Shown: positions 51,560-60,510, counted from the first letter of the stretch. The stretch is DNA of 64,000 bases from Palsa-506 sp963786975 (GCA_963786975.1 CAWBBE010000003.1:148227-212226); one strand, 5' to 3'. The notes: generated by a model from the sequence alone, not told the origin. A program made the numbers and translations.

Positions 51560-54007
51560 GTGGCCAGGGCGCGGCGGCGGCCAGCGTACCCTGATCCCGT
51601 GCTGACATCAGATAGCCGCGCCCGGATAGGCGCGGCTGGCCGGGTTTTCGTCATGGCGGCGGTCGCCGGCCTGCTCTTCGCGGCGCTCGCCCTGCCTGCC
51701 GTGGGCAGCATCGGGATCCTGACCCGCGATGCGGCCAGCAAGTTCAACAACCTCGCCGTGCCGAACCTCGGCCTGCTGCCGGTTCGCTCGGAGATCCTGG
51801 ACCGGCATGGTCACCTGATCGCCTATTACTACCCGGACAATATCGACCGGGTCCCGGTGCCCTTCGGGAAGATCTCGCCGCTGATGCGCGAGGCCATCAT
51901 CGCGATCGAGGATGCCAGGTACTACCAGCACGGCGCGCTTGACTTCAAGGGCACCCTCCGCGCACTGATCAGCAACGTGCGGCACAACCCCACCCAGGGC
52001 GGCTCGACGATCGCGCAGCAGTACGTCAAGAACGCGCTGATCCTGACCGCGAAGACACCGCAGCAGCGGCTGGATGCCATCAGGGACACGCCGGGCAGGA
52101 AGATCCGCGAGCTCCGGATAGCCATCAAGGTCGAGCACGAGCTGACGAAGAACCAGCTGCTCGCCGCCTATCTCAACGCCGCGTACTTCGACAATCACGC
52201 GATCGGCGTCCAGCTGGCGGCGGAGCGCTACTTCCACACCACCGCCAGCCGCCTGACGCTGCCCCAGGCGGCGCTGCTGGCCGGCATGGTGGAGAACCCG
52301 GCCCAGTACAACCCGCTCGCGTTTCCCGGTAACGCGATCAGCAGGCGCAACGAGGTGCTGGCGAAGATGGCGCAGCAGCACTACATCACGCAGGCCGAGG
52401 CGCAGGCCGCCGCTCGCGCCCCGCTCGGCCTGCACCCGTCCTTCCACGCGCTGCAGAGCGGCTGCACCAGCCGGTCGGCCAAGCACGCGGCCTTCTTCTG
52501 CGACTACGTGCTGTCCGTGATGCAGCACGATCCCGCCTACCACCAGGCGTGGCTGCAGCTGAACGACACCGGCGGCCTGAAGATCTACACCACGCTGAAC
52601 CGCCAGGACCAGCACGCCGCCCAGCACGCGGTCAGCTACATGGTCCCGGCCCCGCCGTCGGCGGTCAACCCGGCGGGCAACGCCGCCGCCGAGGTACTGA
52701 TCCAGCCGGGTACCGGGAAGGTACGCGCGATCGCGGTCGACCGCCCGTACGGGTTCGGGGGACGACGGGACAACATCGACTACGCGGTGGACGGCAGGTA
52801 CAACGGCGGCGTCGGCGTGCAGACCGGCTCATCGTCCAAGCTGTTCACCCTGCTGACCGCGCTCAAGCAGGGCGTCCCGTTCGGCTTCAACCAGAAGATC
52901 GTGTCACCGTCCACGCTGACCGGCTACACCGACTGCAAGGGCCGGCAGACGGGTCCCTTCAACGTCAACAACGCCGAGGGCAAGGGCGCGGGCACCTTCA
53001 CGCTCTATAACGGGACCACGGAGTCGATCAACGTCTTCTATGCGCACCTGGAGCTGAAGGTCGGGCTGTGCCATGTGGTCCAGACCGCGGCCAGCCTCGG
53101 CGTCCACCGTGCTGACGGCAAGTCCTTGTTCAAGGGTGTCGGGAAGCCAGGGTCGGCCGGCTACCAGTACCCGGCGGACGACATCCCCTCGTTCACGCTC
53201 GGCTCGGTCAACGTGTCGCCGATGACGATGGCCGCCGCCTACGCGACGGTCGCGGCCCGCGGCAAGTACTGCGCGCCGATCGCCATCGGCGCGATCGTGA
53301 ACCGGTCTGGCAGCCACCTGCCGGTGAAATCGGCCAACTGCCACCGGGCGCTCTCTCCCCAGGTCGCTGACGCGGCGACGCACATCCTGCAGGGCGTGAT
53401 GGTCTCGCCCGGCACCGCGGCCGGCGACGAGGTCGCCCGGAACGGGGTTGTCATCCCGCAGGCGGGCAAGACCGGAACCGCCAACGACTTCGACTTCGCC
53501 GCGTTCGGCGGGTACACGCCCCGGCTGGCGGGCTACGTCTCGATGTTCAATCCCAAGGGCCCGATCAGCCATCCGATGAGCGGTTACCCGGGCTCGTGTT
53601 ACCGGGCCGGCTGCGTCGGCGAGGTCTTCGGCGCCAACGCCGGGCAGATCTGGCAGCTGACGTTCGAACATGCCGACCTGGGCAAGTCGATCGCCAACTT
53701 CGTACCCGTGCCGCCCGGCAGCACGTTCTACCAGCTGGGCACCGGGGTCTCGTCGCCCAAGCCGCCCAAGCCGCCCAAGCCGCCCAAGCCCGGCCCCGGT
53801 GGCGGGAACGGCGGCGGTGGCGGGAACGGCGGCGGGGGCGGGAACGGCGGCGGTGGCGGGAACGGCGGCGGGGGTGGTGGCCCCGGCGGCGGAAACGGGA
53901 ACGGCAATGGCGGCGGGAACGGCGGCGGCGGGAACGGCGGCGGCGGCGGGAACGGCGGCGGCGGGAACGGCGGCGGCGGGAACGGAGCGCGGCTGCCGGA
54001 GGCCTGA
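51560..54007 (+). CDS. Bifunctional penicillin-binding protein (transglycosylase/transpeptidase)
   Basis: Class A PBP of 815 residues. It has one N-terminal membrane helix (VFVMAAVAGLLFAALALPAV), a GT51 transglycosylase domain with catalytic Glu ~117 in IAIEDARYYQHGALDFKG and GGSTIAQQYVKN, and a transpeptidase domain with SSSK (~425), the SxN motif in ESINVFY and KTGT (~636). The last ~80 residues are a Lys-Pro then Gly/Asn repeat, probably a wall-spanning or disordered tail. Start could be GTG 51560 or GTG 51599; the latter leaves a shorter cytoplasmic end. It is divergent from wblA. Confidence 0.94.
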   Translation: MARARRRPAYPDPVLTSDSRARIGAAGRVFVMAAVAGLLFAALALPAVGSIGILTRDAASKFNNLAVPNLGLLPVRSEILDRHGHLIAYYYPDNIDRVPVPFGKISPLMREAIIAIEDARYYQHGALDFKGTLRALISNVRHNPTQGGSTIAQQYVKNALILTAKTPQQRLDAIRDTPGRKIRELRIAIKVEHELTKNQLLAAYLNAAYFDNHAIGVQLAAERYFHTTASRLTLPQAALLAGMVENPAQYNPLAFPGNAISRRNEVLAKMAQQHYITQAEAQAAARAPLGLHPSFHALQSGCTSRSAKHAAFFCDYVLSVMQHDPAYHQAWLQLNDTGGLKIYTTLNRQDQHAAQHAVSYMVPAPPSAVNPAGNAAAEVLIQPGTGKVRAIAVDRPYGFGGRRDNIDYAVDGRYNGGVGVQTGSSSKLFTLLTALKQGVPFGFNQKIVSPSTLTGYTDCKGRQTGPFNVNNAEGKGAGTFTLYNGTTESINVFYAHLELKVGLCHVVQTAASLGVHRADGKSLFKGVGKPGSAGYQYPADDIPSFTLGSVNVSPMTMAAAYATVAARGKYCAPIAIGAIVNRSGSHLPVKSANCHRALSPQVADAATHILQGVMVSPGTAAGDEVARNGVVIPQAGKTGTANDFDFAAFGGYTPRLAGYVSMFNPKGPISHPMSGYPGSCYRAGCVGEVFGANAGQIWQLTFEHADLGKSIANFVPVPPGSTFYQLGTGVSSPKPPKPPKPPKPGPGGGNGGGGGNGGGGGNGGGGGNGGGGGGPGGGNGNGNGGGNGGGGNGGGGGNGGGGNGGGGNGARLPEA
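53755..53985 (+). repeat. Low-complexity coding repeat (KPP then GGGN units) in the PBP tail
   Basis: GCCCAAGCC units encode KPPKPPKPPKP, then GGCGGGAACGGCGGC-type units encode about 60 residues of Gly and Asn. Units vary only at third positions and in length, a pattern of slippage expansion kept in frame. Confidence 0.9.
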
Positions 54008-54034
54008 CCGCCTTCAGGTCATCGCCTGCGGCGG

Positions 54035-54490
54035 TTAGCGCGCCAGCCCGCGGCGGACCTCGGCGGCCACCCGGCCGCCCTCGGCCCGGCCCGCTACCAG
54101 CGGCGTGACCGCCTTCATCACCTGGCCCATCGCGGCCGGGCCGGACGCGCCGGTCTCGGCGATCACCCTGGCCACGAGGCCGGCCAGCTCGGCATCGGAA
54201 AGCTGGGCGGGCAGGTAGCCGCTGAGCACGTCGCCCTCGGCCCGCTCGGCGGCCGCCTGGCCGGGGCGCCCCGCCGCGTCGAACGCCTCGGCGGCCTCGC
54301 GCCGCCGCTTGGCCTCCCTGGCGACCACCCGGAGCACCTCGTCGTCGCTGAGGTCGCGGGCGGTCTTGCCCGCCACCTCCGCATTGGCCACCGACGTGAG
54401 CACCATCCGCAGGGTCCGGGTGCGGACCTCGTCACGGGACTTCATCGCCGCGGTGAGATCACCGCGAAGCCGCTGCTTGAGTTCGGTCAT
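54035..54490 (-). CDS. GatB/YqeY domain protein
   Basis: A 151-residue YqeY-type protein, all helical, starting MTELKQRLRGDLTAAMKSRD and containing RTLRMVLTSVANAEV, AKRRREAAEAF, GDVLSGYLPAQLSD and AAMGQVMKAVTPLVAGRAEGG. The domain resembles the tRNA-binding tail of amidotransferase GatB, but free-standing YqeY has no established function. I use the ATG at 54490; the frame remains open upstream into the metallophosphoesterase promoter. Confidence 0.92.
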   Translation of the reverse strand: MTELKQRLRGDLTAAMKSRDEVRTRTLRMVLTSVANAEVAGKTARDLSDDEVLRVVAREAKRRREAAEAFDAAGRPGQAAAERAEGDVLSGYLPAQLSDAELAGLVARVIAETGASGPAAMGQVMKAVTPLVAGRAEGGRVAAEVRRGLAR

Positions 54491-54563
54491 GCCGCCATCC
54501 TGCCGCCTGCCGGATCCGGCCTGACCGGCCAGCCCACCCGGCGCCGCATGGCACCATGAATGG

Positions 54564-55478
54564 ATGCGACCACGAGGCCTGGCCGGGATCGCCGCGGCAG
54601 CTGGCGGTGCGGTCTTCGCATACGCCGCCATCGTCGAGCGCAACTGGTTCGTGCTGCGCCGCTACGACGTCCCGGTGCTGTCTGCCGGGTCGAAGCCGCT
54701 CCGGCTGCTGCACATTTCCGACGCCCATCTGACCCCCGGGCGGCACCGGCTGATGTCCTGGATCCGGTCGCTGGACGCCCTTGAGCCGGACCTGGTCGTG
54801 AACACGGGGGACTCGATCGCCCACCGGCAATCCGTTCAGCCATTTCTTGAAGCGCTCGGGCCGCTGCTTGACCGTCCCGGCGTTTTCGTCTTCGGCTCCA
54901 ATGACCTTTATTCGCCAGTTCCCAAGAATCCGGCTCGCTACCTGTGGCGGACCAGTGCGGTCGACCACAGCCGTGATGAGACCGACCTGCCGTGGGCGGA
55001 ACTCGGTGCGGGCATGACGGCGGCGGGCTGGCTGGACGCGAACAACCGGCGGGGCCGGATCAAGGCGGCGGACTTCGACATCGAGGTGGCCGGCGTGCAC
55101 GACTCGCACGTCAAGCGCGACCGCTACGACCTCATCGCCGGGCCCGCCGACCCGGCCGCCGACCTGCATCTCGGGCTGCTGCACTCGCCCGAGCCCGCGG
55201 TGCTCGACCAGTTCGCCGCGGACGGCTTCGACCTGCTGCTGGCCGGGCACACCCACGGCGGCCAGGTCTGCCTGCCGCTGCTCGGCACGCTGGTGACGAA
55301 CTGCGGAATCGAGCCCGCCCGGGCCCGCGGGCTGCACCGGCACCCCGCCGTACCGGACGGCCCGGACAGCCCCTGGCTGCATGTCTCGGCCGGTCTCGGC
55401 ACCTCGCCGTGGGCGCCGGCCAGGTTCTGCTGCCGCCCGGAAGCCACGCTGCTCACGCTGGTTCCGCGAATCAGCTAG
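54564..55478 (+). CDS. Metallophosphoesterase (calcineurin-like)
   Basis: A 304-residue phosphoesterase with an N-terminal hydrophobic stretch (GIAAAAGGAVFAYAAIVE) that may anchor it in the membrane. The dimetal motifs are in order: LLHISDAHLTP, VNTGDSI, FGSNDLYSP in place of the usual GNHD, LGLLHSPEP and LLAGHTHGGQVCLP. UDP-2,3-diacylglucosamine or nucleotide substrates are known in relatives; here the substrate is open. It follows the PBP and yqeY genes as in streptomycetes and directly precedes tRNA-Pro. Confidence 0.9.
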   Translation: MRPRGLAGIAAAAGGAVFAYAAIVERNWFVLRRYDVPVLSAGSKPLRLLHISDAHLTPGRHRLMSWIRSLDALEPDLVVNTGDSIAHRQSVQPFLEALGPLLDRPGVFVFGSNDLYSPVPKNPARYLWRTSAVDHSRDETDLPWAELGAGMTAAGWLDANNRRGRIKAADFDIEVAGVHDSHVKRDRYDLIAGPADPAADLHLGLLHSPEPAVLDQFAADGFDLLLAGHTHGGQVCLPLLGTLVTNCGIEPARARGLHRHPAVPDGPDSPWLHVSAGLGTSPWAPARFCCRPEATLLTLVPRIS

Positions 55479-55495
55479 ACTGCACGGGCGGTCGC

Positions 55496-55572
55496 CGGGG
55501 TGTGGCGCAGCTTGGCAGCGCGCTTCGTTCGGGACGAAGAGGCCGCCGGTTCAAATCCGGCCACCCCGACCA
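55496..55572 (+). tRNA. tRNA-Pro, anticodon CGG
   Basis: A complete 77-nt cloverleaf including an encoded CCA end. Acceptor CGGGGTG pairs with CACCCCG, the anticodon stem CTTCG/CGAAG encloses loop TTCGGGA with anticodon CGG (reads CCG), and the T arm has GGTTCAAATCC. A hairpin terminator follows 14 bp downstream. The conserved core gene order ends here. Confidence 0.96.
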
Positions 55573-55586
55573 GTAGTCCCAGGTAG

Positions 55587-55620
55587 ATGGCATGATCACC
55601 CGACGTGGCGATCATGCCAT
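55587..55620 (+). terminator. Hairpin downstream of tRNA-Pro
   Basis: ATGGCATGATC (55587-55597) and its exact reverse complement GATCATGCCAT (55610-55620) form an 11-bp stem with a 12-base loop that can pair further. It is placed as a terminator for the tRNA transcript. Confidence 0.65.
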
Positions 55621-56590
55621 TGATCGTCTGTTGGCCATCTGTTGGCGAGACTGAACGCCGCAGCGCGGCACACAGCGTGGAGGATCGGCAGCGAACGCCT
55701 CCATGGTGCTGCATCAGTACTCAGCAGTTGAACGGTCCTCGCCGGGTACCGGGATGGTCAAGGCGCCTTGCGCACCATGCGGAGGATGCGCAGGCTGATC
55801 CTGCCGAAGCGCGGGCAGCCTGCGGCTGCGCCGTCCTGCGGCTCTCCGCCGCACAGCATTCTCATGCAGTTCTCACCTATCACCATCACGTTGTCCTATA
55901 TGACCCACACTGCACCGGGCGGAAGCCGCCGGCCTCACCCTTTACCGGGGTGATCCCGCAGGCCGGGCCCGCGAAGAACCTGCGGCACCGATGCTCACCG
56001 CGGCTAGGAAGTCTTCGAGGGATTCCGCACGAACCGTTAGCGCCGGGCTGGTGGCCGCGTACGTGCGCACCGTGAAGACAGCGTCGGGCGGCACCGCGGT
56101 GCAGGTGCACTCGACCCACTACCCGAGGACATTCCGAGGCGCCCTTGACCGCATCCGCCGTCACTCAGGCGCGCCTGGCTGACCCAGCTCAGGCCTGACT
56201 CCTGTCAAGGCGGCGGCGCCTATGCGCCGCCAGGCAGGGAAGGACTCTGGCTGCGCATGGCCGCCGGAGAGTGGCCGCGCTACGCTTTCCTGCATCGTGC
56301 GAGCGGGGGGCGGAGGTACCGGTGACGAGAGACACGCCGTCACCACCGAAAGTGAGACAGAGCCGATCTAACGGTGTTTCCGGCCCGATCACGCTGAGCC
56401 GAGGGGCTTGGCGGGGAGAGGCGCCGTGATGACCGCCACCAAGAAACGGCACGGGGTTGCTCTTGCGACCCGCGCTGGCCCTGGCTCTGCCTGACCACGG
56501 CAAGACCTGGACCAGCTCACCGACGGCGACTTCGCCGCCTTCGCCCGGGCTCTGGCGGAGGCGCCCAGCGCGGGCAGCAGGTCAGCGTTG
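55621..56590. other. ~970-bp stretch after tRNA-Pro without a supported gene
   Basis: No frame here shows a recognisable family start to end. Base composition is less GC-rich and frames are short. It contains a possible transposase fragment (56051-56113) and, near 56506-56560, a plus-strand stretch reading DLDQLTDGDFAAFARALAEAP that has a coding look but no start or partner. I read the stretch as debris of insertions at the tRNA gene. Confidence 0.5.
56051..56113 (+). mobile_element. Possible N-terminal fragment of an IS1634-type transposase
   Basis: The plus frame reads VAAYVRTVKTASGGTAVQV, close to the remembered N-terminus of IS1634-family transposases (YVRTVKTASG-TAVQ-V). After about 20 residues the similarity is lost, and no inverted repeats or remaining transposase can be seen. 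A short remnant at best; chance similarity is not excluded. Confidence 0.4.
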
Positions 56591-57787
56591 CTACGCGAAG
56601 GCGGCGATGCCGGTGATGTCGCGGCCGACGATCAGGGTCTGCATGGTCTCGGTGCCCTCGAAGGTGTGGATCGCTTCCAGGTCGGTCATGTGCCGCATGA
56701 CCTGGTAGTCGAGCAGGATCCCGTTGCCGCCGAGCATGTCGCGCGCGTCGGCGGCGATCGCGCGGGCCTTGCGGGTGTTGTGCATCTTGGCCAGCCCGGC
56801 CACGGTGGGGGTCAGCCGTCCCGCCTCGGCCAGCCGCCCGATCTGCAGGCAGAACAGCTGCATCGCGGTCAGGTCGGCGAGCATCGTCACCAGCCGCTGC
56901 TGGATGATCTGGAAGCTGGCCAGTGGCTTGCCGAACTGCCGCCGCTCGAGCGAGTACCGCAGCGCTGTCTCATAGACCGAGGTGGCGTGGCCCAGCGCCC
57001 CCCACGCGCAGGTGCTCCGGGTGGTGGCCAGCACCCGGCTGGTGTCCTTGAACGAGCGCGCCCCGGGCAGCCGGTTCCCGGCCGGGACCCGCACGTTGTC
57101 CAGGGTGATGTCGGCCTGCCACACCGAGCGCAGCGACACCTTCCCTTCGATGACCTGCGCCTGGTATCCGGGTGATCCCTTCTCCACGACGAACGCGTTG
57201 ACCTGGCCGTCCTCGGCATTGCGGGCCCAGACCACGATCAGGTCGGCGACGGTGCCCAGGCCGATCCACCGTTTGCGGCCGTTCAGCACCCAGCTGTCGT
57301 CGTCGCGGCGGGCGGAGGTCCCCAGGGCGACCGAGTCCGAGCCGTGGTCGGGCTCGGTGAGCGCGAAGGCGCCGAGCTTGTCCATCCGCGCCATGTCAGG
57401 CAGCCAGCGGGCCTTCTGCTCCTCCGAGCCGCACATCGCGATCGAGGTCATGGCCAGGCCCGCGTGCACGCCGAGGACAACGCCCAGGCTGCCGTCGCCG
57501 CGGTGCAGCTCCATGGTGACTAGCCCGCACGCCATCGGGCTCATCCCGGCGCACCCGTAGCCCTTGATGTCCTCGCCGACGATGTCCAGCTCGGGCAGCC
57601 GCCGGACCAGCGGCCACGGGATCTCCGCGCGTTCCCAGTACCCGCCGATGACCGGCACCACCTCCTCGTCGACGAACTTCCGGACGGTGATGAAGTGTGA
57701 CCACTGCTCGTCGGTGAACTGCTCGCGGACGGAGAAGAAGTCCGTCCCGAGCGCCTCCCCGAGATGCGTGCTCGTCGGCTCTGTCAT
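56591..57787 (-). CDS. Acyl-CoA dehydrogenase family protein
   Basis: FAD-dependent acyl-CoA dehydrogenase of 398 residues, most like the glutaryl-CoA dehydrogenase branch. Visible are GSLGVVLGVHAGLAMTSIAMCGSEEQKARWLP, FALTEPDHGSD (FAD/substrate loop), LNGRKRWIG, RRQFGKPLASFQIIQQRLV and the C-terminal ARDMLGGNGILLDYQVMRHM with EGTETMQTLIVGRDITG. A Glu in HTFEGTE is at the usual catalytic base position. Its ATG overlaps the phaZ stop (ATGA), so it is the third gene of the phaC-phaZ operon and probably supplies or removes fatty acyl-CoA units for polymer metabolism. Confidence 0.9.
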   Translation of the reverse strand: MTEPTSTHLGEALGTDFFSVREQFTDEQWSHFITVRKFVDEEVVPVIGGYWERAEIPWPLVRRLPELDIVGEDIKGYGCAGMSPMACGLVTMELHRGDGSLGVVLGVHAGLAMTSIAMCGSEEQKARWLPDMARMDKLGAFALTEPDHGSDSVALGTSARRDDDSWVLNGRKRWIGLGTVADLIVVWARNAEDGQVNAFVVEKGSPGYQAQVIEGKVSLRSVWQADITLDNVRVPAGNRLPGARSFKDTSRVLATTRSTCAWGALGHATSVYETALRYSLERRQFGKPLASFQIIQQRLVTMLADLTAMQLFCLQIGRLAEAGRLTPTVAGLAKMHNTRKARAIAADARDMLGGNGILLDYQVMRHMTDLEAIHTFEGTETMQTLIVGRDITGIAAFA

Positions 57788-58710
57788 TGTCGGCTCCCCT
57801 CGGGGGTGATATCGGTATCAAGGAACGCCTCCACGACCGGCGCCAGCCGCTCGGCGCCGGCGCCGAGCTCGAGGTGGCCGCCGTGATAGACGTGAAGCTG
57901 GCTGTGCGGGATCAGCCGGTGCATGATCCGCGCGTTGACCAGCGGGATGATCGGGTCGTCGTCGCCCGCCAGGATCAGCGTGGGCGGCCGGAGCTTTCGC
58001 AGCCGGGGAATGCTGGTCCAGCCGATGCCGGACAGCAGCTGGTAGTAGTAGCCCCGGCGCGGGCCGTGACGTGCTGTGGAGTGCAGCAGCTCGCGGGCCA
58101 GGACCGGGTCCTCCCGCAGGCTGCCGCCGTACAGCTCGCCTGCGATGCCCACCGCGTGCCCCGGGTCGCGGTGACGCTGCGGTGTGAGCATCCGCAGCAG
58201 CACTTTCGGGTGCCCGGGCACCATGAGCGCGCCCGGCCCGGTGGCGACCAGTACCAGCCGGTGCACCCGGTCTGGCCGGGTCAGCGCGAACTGCTGCGCG
58301 AGCCCGCCGCCCCAGGAGACGCCGAGCACGTCGGCCCGCGCGACGCCGAGCTGGTCGAGTAGCCCGGTCAGCAGCGGCGCCAGCGCAGCCAGGTGGTAGG
58401 GCACGACCGGCGCCGGGGACTCGCCGATGCCGGGCATGTCGAACCGGATGACGCCCCGCCGCGGATCCAGCGCGTCGACGAACGGCTGGAACAGCTCCAG
58501 GCGGCCGCCGATCCCGTTGCAGAGCAGCAGCGGCGGCCGGCCCGGGTTCCCGTCCCGGGTGGCAACCCGGAGCACCCGGCCGCCCACGGTCAGCATCTGG
58601 ATTCGTTCGGCCGGGCCGACGTGGCGCGACCGGGCCGGAAGCACTTGCCGCAGGACGCCCCGGCGGCGCCTGCCCCAAGCCGTTTCGCGGCGGCCGGGAT
58701 CAGCGGTCAT
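57784..58710 (-). CDS. phaZ: Intracellular poly(3-hydroxyalkanoate) depolymerase (alpha/beta hydrolase)
   Basis: A 308-residue alpha/beta hydrolase closely resembling medium-chain-length PHA depolymerases of pseudomonads: NGIGGRLELFQPFVDALDP, RFDMPGIGESPAP, nucleophile GVSWGGGLAQQFAL (Ser), GYYYQLLSGIGWTSI, and LAGDDDPIIPLVNARIMHRLIP with the Asp; HGGHLELG holds the His. It releases hydroxy fatty acids from stored polymer. The ATG at 58710 overlaps phaC by 11 bp, and the acyl-CoA dehydrogenase follows with a 4-bp overlap. The pairing with phaC supports the call over other hydrolase roles. Confidence 0.87.
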   Translation of the reverse strand: MTADPGRRETAWGRRRRGVLRQVLPARSRHVGPAERIQMLTVGGRVLRVATRDGNPGRPPLLLCNGIGGRLELFQPFVDALDPRRGVIRFDMPGIGESPAPVVPYHLAALAPLLTGLLDQLGVARADVLGVSWGGGLAQQFALTRPDRVHRLVLVATGPGALMVPGHPKVLLRMLTPQRHRDPGHAVGIAGELYGGSLREDPVLARELLHSTARHGPRRGYYYQLLSGIGWTSIPRLRKLRPPTLILAGDDDPIIPLVNARIMHRLIPHSQLHVYHGGHLELGAGAERLAPVVEAFLDTDITPEGSRQ

Positions 58711-60397
58711 GGACGTACGTCCCGGGCGCGTCGCAGATCGGCGCCAGCCCGCCGCCGCCCAGCTCGGCGGGAGCGGTCGTTTCCTTCCCGCACCGCTCGG
58801 CCAGCCAGGCCGCGTGGTCCGGCCACCAGGACCCGTGGCAGGTCTCGGCGCGCCGCAGCCATCCGGCCGGGTTTTCCGGGCAGTCCTTGGCGACCTGGTA
58901 CCTGGCCTTGGCGTTGCCGGGCGGGTTCACCATCGCGGCGATGTGCCCGCTGGTCGACAGCACGAACCGCTTGTTCCCGCCTAGCAGGCCGGTGGAACGG
59001 TAGCAGCTCTGCCACGGGCAGATGTGGTCGGTGATCCCGGCGACCAGGTAGCTGTCGCGGTCGATGGCGGACAGGTCCACCGGCGAGCCGAGCATGGTCG
59101 TCCCGCCGGGCCGGGTCAGCGCGTTTGTGACGCCCAGCTGGAGGAAGTCGCGGTGCAGGCCCGCGGTCATCCGGGTGGTGTCCGCGTTCCAGGACAGGAT
59201 GTCGAACGGCGGCGGCGTGCGGCCGAGCAGGTAGTTGTTGACCCAGTAGTTCCAGATCAGGTCATTCGGGCGCAGCCAGGCGAACACCTCGGCCAGCGAC
59301 CGCCCGTCGAGGTAGCCCCGGGCGGCGGATGCGGCCGCGGCCAGCCGTGCGTTCCGCTCGTTGATGACGGCGCTGCCCAGGCCGGCCCGCGACTGGTCCA
59401 GCACGGTGACCATCAGCGTGAGCGCGGCGATCTGGTCCTGCCGGCCGGTGTGCGCCAGGTGTGCGGCCACCATCGCGGCGATGATGCCGCCCGAGCAGAC
59501 CCCGGTGACCGCGGTCTGCTCGCTGCCCGTGATCCGCGCGGCCGCGTCCATGGCATCAAGCACTGCCTGCCCGTAGGTGCCGAAGTTCCACGTGGCGTGC
59601 CGGGAGTCCGGGTTGCGCCAGGACATCACGAACACCTGCAAGCCGCTGCCGACCAGGTACTCGGCCAGGCTGCGGCCGGGGGCCAGGTCGGTCACGTAGA
59701 ACTTGTTGATCGTCGGCGGCACGATCAGCAGCGGGACCTGCCGCACGGCGGGCGTGGCCGGGCGGTACTGGATCAGCTCGAACACCTCGGTCCGCAGCAC
59801 CACCGCCCCGGGCGTGACCGCGAGATCCGCCCCGACCTGGAACGCGTCCGGCTCCACCATCGACGGTATCCGCGGCGGACTCGTCATGTCGGCGGCGAAG
59901 TGCCGCAGGCCCGCCACGACGCTGCCGCCACCGGTGTCGATCGCCGCCTTCGCCGCCGCCGGGTTGAGCACCGGGTTGTTGCTCGGCGCCAGCGCGTCGA
60001 TCACGCTGGCCAGCACGAAACCGGCCCGTTCCCTGTCAGCCCAGTCCAGGTCCGCGTCCTGCGCCAGGCCCTCCGCGGTCTGGACAGCCGTCAGGTAGCC
60101 CTGCAGCACCCGGCGGAGCAGCGGGTTCCCGGCCCATCCGGGGTCGGCGAACCGCCGGTCCCGCCGGGACGGCTCGATCTGCGAGGTGCCCGCGGCGATG
60201 CGCGCCAGCTCCCCGAGCAGGTTCCGCGTCCTCCCGGCGACCAGCCCGGGCCGGGCGGCCAGCGCCGCCGCCAGCCGCAGCCCGGAGCCGCCCGGGTTCA
60301 CCCGGTTCAGCACGCCGAGCGCCGCGTCGGTGAGCAGCAGGTCCAACGGTGCCGCGACGGCGTCTGCCGCGGCCGATCCGATCGTTTCGGCGCTCAT
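58700..60397 (-). CDS. phaC: Class II-type polyhydroxyalkanoate synthase
   Basis: Polymerises 3-hydroxyacyl-CoA. The 565-residue protein has the PHA synthase N-terminal region (PLLRRVLQGYL), LLIVPPTINKFYVTDLAPGRSLAEYLV, VFVMSWRNPD, the modified lipase box GVCSGG with nucleophile Cys (~296), the Asp in GITDHICPW (~455) and the His in STSGHIAAMVNPPG (~484). A protein of this length, with the downstream phaZ, resembles class II enzymes that use C6-C14 monomers. AAGGAGGAGG just before the ATG at 60397 gives a very strong ribosome binding site. Confidence 0.92.
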   Translation of the reverse strand: MSAETIGSAAADAVAAPLDLLLTDAALGVLNRVNPGGSGLRLAAALAARPGLVAGRTRNLLGELARIAAGTSQIEPSRRDRRFADPGWAGNPLLRRVLQGYLTAVQTAEGLAQDADLDWADRERAGFVLASVIDALAPSNNPVLNPAAAKAAIDTGGGSVVAGLRHFAADMTSPPRIPSMVEPDAFQVGADLAVTPGAVVLRTEVFELIQYRPATPAVRQVPLLIVPPTINKFYVTDLAPGRSLAEYLVGSGLQVFVMSWRNPDSRHATWNFGTYGQAVLDAMDAAARITGSEQTAVTGVCSGGIIAAMVAAHLAHTGRQDQIAALTLMVTVLDQSRAGLGSAVINERNARLAAAASAARGYLDGRSLAEVFAWLRPNDLIWNYWVNNYLLGRTPPPFDILSWNADTTRMTAGLHRDFLQLGVTNALTRPGGTTMLGSPVDLSAIDRDSYLVAGITDHICPWQSCYRSTGLLGGNKRFVLSTSGHIAAMVNPPGNAKARYQVAKDCPENPAGWLRRAETCHGSWWPDHAAWLAERCGKETTAPAELGGGGLAPICDAPGTYVHDR

Positions 60398-60494
60398 AGC
60401 CTCCTCCTTCAGTTCACGAATACGGACTCAACCACCACGGCTCGTTCTGATAAAAGATCTTCTTTTGGCCCGAACCGACCGTGATGCTTCCCAG

Positions 60495-60510
60495 CGGGCT
60501 GATCAGCCCG
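60495..60510. promoter_or_regulatory. Perfect 16-bp palindrome upstream of phaC
   Basis: CGGGCTGATCAGCCCG is its own reverse complement, about 100 bp before the phaC start, in the gap after the monooxygenase gene. It could be an operator for the phaC operon or a terminator of the upstream unit. One such palindrome per 64 kb is expected by chance. Confidence 0.4.

Noticed and set aside
55475..55714. Minus-strand frame containing a GVAGFEPAASSSRTKR string
   Set aside because: This is the antisense translation of tRNA-Pro, a well-known false protein.
59024..60484. 486-residue plus-strand frame
   Set aside because: Antisense to phaC, which has the catalytic triad and a strong ribosome binding site.
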